From the NCBI GenBank assembly GCA_021812905.1, contig JAKAMM010000046.1, forward strand, positions 1 through 9,665: DNA of 9,665 bases, given 5' to 3'. Made by a program: the position numbers and the translations under genes. This DNA comes from Chloroflexota bacterium (GTDB lineage Bacteria; Chloroflexota; Anaerolineae; Anaerolineales; Villigracilaceae). The notes beneath the pieces are model-generated. The model was not told the origin of the DNA and did not search any database. It saw nothing but the letters and a program-made list of their open reading frames with translations. Shown here in pieces: positions 5,440-9,665 of the stretch. Position 1 is the first letter of the stretch; every line of letters begins with the position of its first letter.

Positions 5440-6698
5440 CGCAAAGTCTCAAGGACTTCAAAATAATTGGGAAATGTTTTTGAAACGCAGGATGGGTTTT
5501 CAATCGTCACGCCTTTTTTACGCAGGCCGATCAGTGAAAATGCCATTGCCATGCGATGATCGTTGTAAGTTTGAATGTTGGCAGGTTTAAAGGTTTGACA
5601 TGGATAAATTATCATACCGTCTTCATGTTCTTCAACTTGCACACCAAGACGTTTTAGCTCAGTACAAGTCGCAGAAACTCGGTCTGTCTCTTTAACTCTT
5701 GCAGAAGCGATGCCACGAATTCTTGTCGGGGAAGACGCAAAGGGCGCAATCGCAGCGAGGGTTTGAGCGGTATCGGGAATGTCGCGCATGTCAATGTCAA
5801 TGCCGATTAATGATTCTGCTCCCGTCACTTCAATGTAGTTCCCCCCTTCCATGATCTGACATCCTATTTGTTTCAATACATCAAGAAATTCAATATCACC
5901 TTGTTTCGAGTTGCGCGATATATTCTCCACGCGGACAGTCCCGCCGCAGATGGCAGGAGCAGCAAAAAAGTAGGATGCGGCGGAGACGTCGGATTCGATG
6001 AGGTACGTAATTCGTGATTCGTAATTCGTAATTGGGACTCTGAAAGATTGATATTCATCTCTTTTGACTTTTACACCGAAATCTTGCATGATGGCAATCG
6101 TCATGTCTACATAGGGTTTGGAGTTCAATTCAGTTGAAAGGGTAATTTCAATCGGGTATTGAGCATACGGGGCAACCATCAACAAGGCAGATAAAAACTG
6201 CGATGAAATATCGCCCGCTATTTGTGTTTTACCACCAGGTAATCCAGAAGCATAAATTTTTACAGGCGGACAGTTATTCGTCGTTTCAAGTTTAGCGCCA
6301 AGTTCAGCAAGCGCTTTCACCAAATCACCAATGGGTCGTTCGCGCATACGCGGCTCGCCGTCCAAAATATATTCGCCGTTGCCGAGGGTGAGAAATGCGG
6401 AGAGAAATCTGGCGGCGGTGCCAGCGTTGCCGATGAAGAGTTCGGCTTTATCCACAGGGATTTTTCCGCCCAGACCTGTGACCGTCATTTCATGTTTGAC
6501 TTCATCCATTCGAACCTCGAAGCCGAGGGTTTGCAGGGCTTTGGCAAAGTAACGCGAGTCGTCGGAGAATAGCGCGTTAGTCAGGCGCGTCTTTCCATTT
6601 GCCAGGGACGCGATGAGCAGGGCGCGGTTGGTCAGCGACTTGGAGCCAGGCACGCGGACGGTGGCGGAGAGGGGATGGGAGATGGGGGTGATTTGCAT
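5436..6698 (-). CDS. aroA: 3-phosphoshikimate 1-carboxyvinyltransferase (EPSP synthase)
   Basis: It transfers the enolpyruvyl group of PEP to shikimate 3-phosphate, the sixth pathway step. The 420 residues form the usual two-lobed protein. Visible motifs are PGSKSLTNRALL (17-28; K20, S21, R25), NAGTAARFL (91-99, keeping the glycine that contacts PEP), RMRERPI (117-123), SSQFLSALLM (165-174), DIPDTAQTLA with D309 in the position of the catalytic aspartate, RVKETDR (334-340, E337), DHRMAMAF (380-387) and CVSKTFPNYFE (404-414, K407). The conserved glycine at 93 is as in glyphosate-sensitive enzymes, but sensitivity cannot be read from this alone. The ribosome site is weak (GAG three bases before ATG). 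A 158-base gap holding a two-hairpin repeat separates it from tyrA. Residues 225-232 and 368-378 are encoded by repeat-like DNA. Confidence 0.96.
   Translation of the reverse strand: MQITPISHPLSATVRVPGSKSLTNRALLIASLANGKTRLTNALFSDDSRYFAKALQTLGFEVRMDEVKHEMTVTGLGGKIPVDKAELFIGNAGTAARFLSAFLTLGNGEYILDGEPRMRERPIGDLVKALAELGAKLETTNNCPPVKIYASGLPGGKTQIAGDISSQFLSALLMVAPYAQYPIEITLSTELNSKPYVDMTIAIMQDFGVKVKRDEYQSFRVPITNYESRITYLIESDVSAASYFFAAPAICGGTVRVENISRNSKQGDIEFLDVLKQIGCQIMEGGNYIEVTGAESLIGIDIDMRDIPDTAQTLAAIAPFASSPTRIRGIASARVKETDRVSATCTELKRLGVQVEEHEDGMIIYPCQTFKPANIQTYNDHRMAMAFSLIGLRKKGVTIENPSCVSKTFPNYFEVLETLR
5569..5600 (-). repeat. In-frame AACCTTT-type repeat tract inside aroA
   Basis: The tract encodes CQTFKPANIQT, just before the conserved DHRMAMAF motif. 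On the minus strand it reads as CAAACCTTTAAACCTGCC followed by AACATTCAAAC. It belongs to the same family as the tract at 4875-4912 in aroE. Confidence 0.55.
6004..6034 (-). repeat. In-frame ATTACGA repeat tract inside aroA
   Basis: On the minus strand the unit ATTACGA/ATCACGA is repeated about four times. It encodes NYESRITY at AroA residues 225-232, a loop between SFRVPI and the ESDVSAASYFF motif. Runs of ATTACGAATTACGAAT type are familiar as intergenic repeats, and a related tract occurs in aroC at 3713-3751. Confidence 0.6.
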
Positions 6699-6719
6699 GA
6701 TCTCGTTATATGTACTCCG

Positions 6720-6845
6720 TTGGTCGAGTAATGAGCGTTCTTTGCAAGCGTATCGGGACCAATATGTAACATGAAAACAAAATATTATTTGAAACGTGGT
6801 GGTCTCGATACGATACTCGCTATTGCTCGTATCTACTCGACCACC
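6720..6845. repeat. Two-hairpin repeat element, copy A, between tyrA and aroA
   Basis: A left hairpin (6720-6762) pairs ttggt with accaa around a loop containing cgagta and tatcg. A right hairpin (6798-6845) pairs ggtggt with accacc and gatacga (6807-6813) with tcgtatc (6827-6833). The left unit looks like an inverted relative of the right one. The same layout, with ccgttggtYgagtaa at one end and tggtggtNtcgatacg to tactcRaccacc at the other, recurs at 8783-8905. It fills most of the 158-base gap, and no coding sequence is seen there. Confidence 0.75.
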
Positions 6846-6856
6846 AAATTACCCAT

Positions 6857-7699
6857 TTATTGCGTCAATCCTTGATATTTACTGTGCGCTTCGTTCAAAA
6901 TGGACTCGAGTTTTGAATCATCTTTTGACATTAGTGCGATTTTAATTTCAGCGAGTTGTCCTTGAAGCTCCGAGATGGCGTTCAAAACATTTTGACGATT
7001 CGATTGTAATACTCCCAGCATCATGGAGGAGGATGTCTCTGCCAGGCGGCTCGTGGACTTGAAGCCAGGTCCAACAAAGGAAGCGACATCTGGTGGTGTG
7101 GCGAGTGCCAATGCCGATGAAATCAAAAACGGCAGGTGACTCGTGGATGCCAGGATGCGATCATGTTCCACGGCGTCGAGGGTCGTGGCTTTCGCGCCGA
7201 TAGCTTCGAGGATTTGGTGAGCAGCAGACACTGCTCGTGATGATGTTCTTGCTAATGGCATAAGCAGGAATGGCGCGGCGTAGTAGAGTGTCCGTTCGGC
7301 GTTGGCGAGAGAGAGTTTTTCCTTGCCGCAGATGGGATGTCCGCCAATGGGGTCGAAACGCTCGGGTAAGCGCGACATGGATTCAACGATGAGGCGTTTC
7401 GTGGAACCCGTGTCCATGACGACGCATGGATTTGGTGTAAATGCTGGCAACTGCTCAAGCAGAGTCAAAATCGCGGGGACGGGAGCGGACAGGATAACGA
7501 GGTCTGCTTCGGGGAGCAGGTTGGTGGGATCGCTGTCAGCGTAGTCCACGATATTTTGGGACAGAGCTAGTTCGAGCGTGGCACGATGCGGATCACATCC
7601 AAAAAGCGCAGCGCATTTTCCTTTCAACGCCAACGCCAGCGAGCCGCCTATCAAACCCAATCCGACGATTGCGATTTTGGACTCCGCGAGATTAAACAT
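6857..7699 (-). CDS. tyrA: Prephenate dehydrogenase
   Basis: It oxidatively decarboxylates prephenate to 4-hydroxyphenylpyruvate with NAD, the first tyrosine-specific reaction. The 280 residues cover an N-terminal Rossmann domain, with IVGLGLIGGSLALAL at 11-25 and DTGSTK at 96-101, and the helical C-terminal domain. GGHPICGKE (119-127) holds the likely catalytic H121, and HDRILASTSHLPFL (179-192) holds H179 and H188. R218 in SRLAE may bind the prephenate carboxylate. There is no fused chorismate mutase and no C-terminal ACT domain, so no built-in tyrosine site is visible. An arogenate-using or mixed dehydrogenase cannot be excluded. Its start lies eleven bases after the upstream DAHP synthase stop, and its Shine-Dalgarno abuts the palindrome there. 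Chorismate mutase and prephenate dehydratase are not in the window. Confidence 0.92.
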   Translation of the reverse strand: MFNLAESKIAIVGLGLIGGSLALALKGKCAALFGCDPHRATLELALSQNIVDYADSDPTNLLPEADLVILSAPVPAILTLLEQLPAFTPNPCVVMDTGSTKRLIVESMSRLPERFDPIGGHPICGKEKLSLANAERTLYYAAPFLLMPLARTSSRAVSAAHQILEAIGAKATTLDAVEHDRILASTSHLPFLISSALALATPPDVASFVGPGFKSTSRLAETSSSMMLGVLQSNRQNVLNAISELQGQLAEIKIALMSKDDSKLESILNEAHSKYQGLTQ

Positions 7700-7702
7700 C
7701 TG

Positions 7703-7710
7703 CCCTCACC
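7703..7710 (-). promoter_or_regulatory. tyrA ribosome binding site beside a palindrome
   Basis: GGTGAGGG on the minus strand ends three bases before the tyrA ATG. It directly follows the DAHP synthase stop codon and seems to belong to the same dispersed repeat (CCCTCACCCTAGCCCTCTCCC type) as the hairpin at 7715-7735. Confidence 0.55.
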
Positions 7711-8751
7711 CTAGCCCTCTCCCACAGGGAGAGGGGATACGAGACGACGATCCACCGCTTCAGCCACCGCCCGAACCTGCTTCACCAGTTTGGCAAAAGC
7801 CTCGGGCGTGAGCGATTGCTTGCCATCAGAGATGGCGTTGGCAGGATCGTTGTGCACTTCGACGATGACGCCATCGGCGCCTGCCGCGATGCCTGCCTTT
7901 GCAATTGCGGAGACGTAACCCGAATCGCCAGTGGAATGGGAAGGATCAATGATGATGGGCAGATGCGTGAGTTTTTTTAGAACCGGAATGGCATTGATGT
8001 CGGTCGTATTGCGCGTGGCAGTTTCAAAGGTGCGGATGCCGCGCTCGCACAGCATGACGCGCGTATTGCCGCCGCTGATGATGTATTCGCTGGCCATGAG
8101 CATTTCTTCGATGGTGGCGGACATACCGCGCTTGAAAAGGACGGGCGTGCGGGTTTCGCCAATGGCGCTCAGGAGATTGAAGTTTTGCATGTTGCGCGCG
8201 CCAAGTTGGAAAACGTCCACATATTTTTCCATCATTTCGATTTGGGAAACGGCCATCACTTCGACGACAATGGGCAAGCCCGTTTTCTTGCGGGCTTCGA
8301 CGAGATATTCGAGTCCTTCTTCGCCGAGACCTTGAAAGGCATACGGTGATGTGCGCGGCTTGAAGACGCCGCCGCGCAAAGCGTTCGCGCCTGCTTCTTT
8401 TACCGCCTGCGCGATCTCAAGGATCTGCGAACGGGACTCAACCGAGCATGGGCCTGCAATGATCGGGATTTCTGTGCCGCCGACGGATAAGCCATCAAGT
8501 TGAAAAACGGAATCATGTTCGTGAAATTGGCGTGAGGCGAGTTTGTACGGCTGCGAAATGCGTTGAACGGATAACACGCCGGGCAGGGCTTCGAAGATTT
8601 CTTTTGCAACAGTATGTCCGTCACCAACCGCGCCGATGATGGTCTGTTCGACGCCTTCGATAATATGCGAGGAGAGATGTTGTTTTTCGATTGCGGCGAT
8701 TACGTTTTGAACTTGTTCTTTGGGTGCACCTGGGTGCATGATGATCATCAT
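7711..8751 (-). CDS. aroF: DAHP synthase, type I-beta, with N-terminal regulatory domain (copy 2)
   Basis: It condenses PEP with erythrose 4-phosphate to DAHP, the entry step. Residues 1 to about 75 form the ferredoxin-like/ACT-like domain seen in the Thermotoga enzyme, where it mediates feedback by tyrosine. The barrel follows: AGPCSVES (99-106), [18 protein letters not shown] (126-143), [13 protein letters not shown] (182-194), [10 protein letters not shown] (207-216), [17 protein letters not shown] (235-251), IDPSHSTG (268-275), [13 protein letters not shown] (298-310). C102, H272, E298 and D309 match the known metal ligands. The ATG at 8751 gives the expected N-terminus, with AAGGA about eleven bases upstream. 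The last residues, SPLPVGEG, are encoded by a palindromic repeat and are not part of the usual family end. A sister copy lies just upstream. Confidence 0.95.
   Translation of the reverse strand: MMIIMHPGAPKEQVQNVIAAIEKQHLSSHIIEGVEQTIIGAVGDGHTVAKEIFEALPGVLSVQRISQPYKLASRQFHEHDSVFQLDGLSVGGTEIPIIAGPCSVESRSQILEIAQAVKEAGANALRGGVFKPRTSPYAFQGLGEEGLEYLVEARKKTGLPIVVEVMAVSQIEMMEKYVDVFQLGARNMQNFNLLSAIGETRTPVLFKRGMSATIEEMLMASEYIISGGNTRVMLCERGIRTFETATRNTTDINAIPVLKKLTHLPIIIDPSHSTGDSGYVSAIAKAGIAAGADGVIVEVHNDPANAISDGKQSLTPEAFAKLVKQVRAVAEAVDRRLVSPLPVGEG
7715..7735. repeat. Perfect hairpin repeat at the DAHP synthase C-terminus
   Basis: A nine-base perfect stem, ccctctccc (7715-7723) and gggagaggg (7727-7735), closes a three-base loop. 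It forms the last codons of the complete DAHP synthase (about P-L-P-V-G-E-G), and the TAG stop follows at 7713-7711. The form is that of a very common dispersed palindrome that adds a SPLPxGEG string wherever it is translated. There is no T-run, so it is not a good terminator. Confidence 0.8.
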
Positions 8752-8782
8752 GGTGGTTTGTTTCCTTTTTTATATATTCACC

Positions 8783-8905
8783 GTTGGTTGAGTAAGCGGT
8801 GTTATTCCGCCGTATCGAAGCCAACAGATTAATGGAGAGCTCTTCATTCACTGGTGGTATCGATACGTTCTTCGCCGCAAAGCGGCTCAGAACTACTCAA
8901 CCACC
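8783..8905. repeat. Two-hairpin repeat element, copy B, between the two DAHP synthases
   Basis: The left hairpin (8783-8825) pairs gttgg with ccaac. The right hairpin (8853-8905) pairs ggtggt with accacc and carries an inner stem gccgc/gcggc. The general plan and both ends match copy A at 6720-6845, with similar total length (123 and 126 bases). The interiors differ, as expected for related elements whose stems drifted together. It fills most of the 161-base gap between the two genes. Confidence 0.75.
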
Positions 8906-8912
8906 GAGTTTT

Positions 8913-9665
8913 CTACGCCCAACCCTGCTTCAGCGGAAGATATTCGCCTTGAACAGTCGCGAGTCTCCTGCCCATGATTTGGGCGATCTGTCCAACCTGC
9001 TTGACCATCTCGGCGAACTTCTCAGGCTTGAGAGATTGCTTGCCATCCGAAACAGCGTGCGAGGGGTCGGGGTGAACCTCAACGATGAGTCCATCTGCAC
9101 CTGCGGCAATTGCGGCGCGCGCAACCGCGGCGACGAAGTCGGCATGTCCTGTGGAATGAGACGGGTCAAGGATGACGGGCAAATGAGTCAGGTTTTTCAA
9201 AACGGGAATGGCGTTGATATCCGTTGTGTTGCGCGTGGCTGTTTCAAAGGTGCGGATGCCACGTTCGCAAAGCATGACACGATTGTTTCCCCCAGCCAAA
9301 ATATATTCGGCGGACATGAGCAGTTCTTCAATCGTGGCGGAGAGTCCGCGCTTGAGCAAGACGCTGGTACGCGTCTCACCAATGGCGCGCAGCAGGTTGA
9401 AGTTCTGCATGTTGCGCGCGCCGATCTGCAGCACGTCCACGTACTTGACCATCAAATCCACCTGCACCTGCGACATGATCTCGGCCACGATGGGCAGTCC
9501 CGTTTTCTCGCGCGCTTCAGCGAGATATTCGAGACCTTTCTCGCCAAGTCCCTGGAATGAATACGGGGACGTGCGCGGCTTGAAGACTCCACCGCGCAAT
9601 GCGGACGCTCCCGCCTCTTTCACCGCCTGGGCCGTCTCCACGATCTGTGAGCGACTCTCCACTGA
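8913..9665 (-). CDS. aroF: DAHP synthase, type I-beta, copy 1 (cut by right edge)
   Basis: The last 250 residues of a second DAHP synthase are visible; the first third lies beyond the right edge. The reading frame runs off the window at the S of the expected GPCSVES motif, so the first metal-ligand cysteine and any regulatory domain are unseen. A GTG at 9662 is an internal valine, not a start. Visible motifs are [66 protein letters not shown] and [13 protein letters not shown], including the His, Glu and Asp metal ligands. By hand count it is about three quarters identical to the adjacent copy over the shared part, so it is a tandem paralog. It ends [14 protein letters not shown], without the repeat-encoded tail of its neighbour. 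The two may differ in feedback control. Confidence 0.94.
   Translation of the reverse strand, partial: SVESRSQIVETAQAVKEAGASALRGGVFKPRTSPYSFQGLGEKGLEYLAEAREKTGLPIVAEIMSQVQVDLMVKYVDVLQIGARNMQNFNLLRAIGETRTSVLLKRGLSATIEELLMSAEYILAGGNNRVMLCERGIRTFETATRNTTDINAIPVLKNLTHLPVILDPSHSTGHADFVAAVARAAIAAGADGLIVEVHPDPSHAVSDGKQSLKPEKFAEMVKQVGQIAQIMGRRLATVQGEYLPLKQGWA

Noticed and set aside
8799..9560. Long plus-strand open frame of 253 codons opposite the DAHP synthase copy 1
   Set aside because: It is antisense to a strongly conserved enzyme, begins in the repeat element, and shows no recognisable domain.
9660..9662. GTG start codon for DAHP synthase copy 1
   Set aside because: It is the valine of the conserved GPCSVES motif; the frame continues past the window edge.

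Overview
The window is one arm of an aromatic amino acid biosynthesis operon, read entirely on the minus strand. It covers all seven shikimate-pathway steps from DAHP synthesis to chorismate, plus the first committed step to tyrosine. In order of transcription (right to left) it runs: a DAHP synthase cut by the right edge; a second complete DAHP synthase; prephenate dehydrogenase (tyrA); EPSP synthase (aroA); shikimate dehydrogenase (aroE); chorismate synthase (aroC); a fused shikimate kinase/3-dehydroquinate synthase (aroKB); a DegV-family lipid-binding protein; type II 3-dehydroquinate dehydratase (aroQ). After a weak terminator-like hairpin, the left edge holds the first 35 codons of a probable PlsC-type acyltransferase.

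The gene order aroF-tyrA-aroA-aroE-aroC-aroKB-aroQ and the AroK-AroB fusion recall Thermotoga and Chloroflexota. The repeat-filled junctions and protein features make an Anaerolineae-like Chloroflexota bacterium my best guess, but this is an inference without searches. The operon promoter lies beyond the right edge.

The unusual content lies between and inside the genes. (1) The roughly 180 bases between degV and aroQ hold a decayed C-terminus of a second 3-dehydroquinate synthase. It has a frameshift near an A6 run and two in-frame stops, and its old stop codon still overlaps the aroQ start as ATGA. This suggests that aroKB once ran directly into aroQ and that degV arrived in a rearrangement that left this stub. 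(2) Most of the longer gene junctions carry palindromic repeats: a two-hairpin element occurs twice (6720-6845 and 8783-8905), a 15-bp terminal-inverted-repeat element sits between aroC and aroKB, and short palindromes form the last codons of aroE and of the complete DAHP synthase. (3) Repeat-like tracts are also embedded in frame inside aroC, aroA and aroE. Two families are each shared between two genes. This resembles the Rickettsia palindromic elements that insert into open reading frames.

Overall this is a recognisable metabolic operon in a genome whose small repeats have moved into junctions, tails and surface loops of essential enzymes without breaking the frames. I see no RNA gene, CRISPR array, phage gene or transposase.
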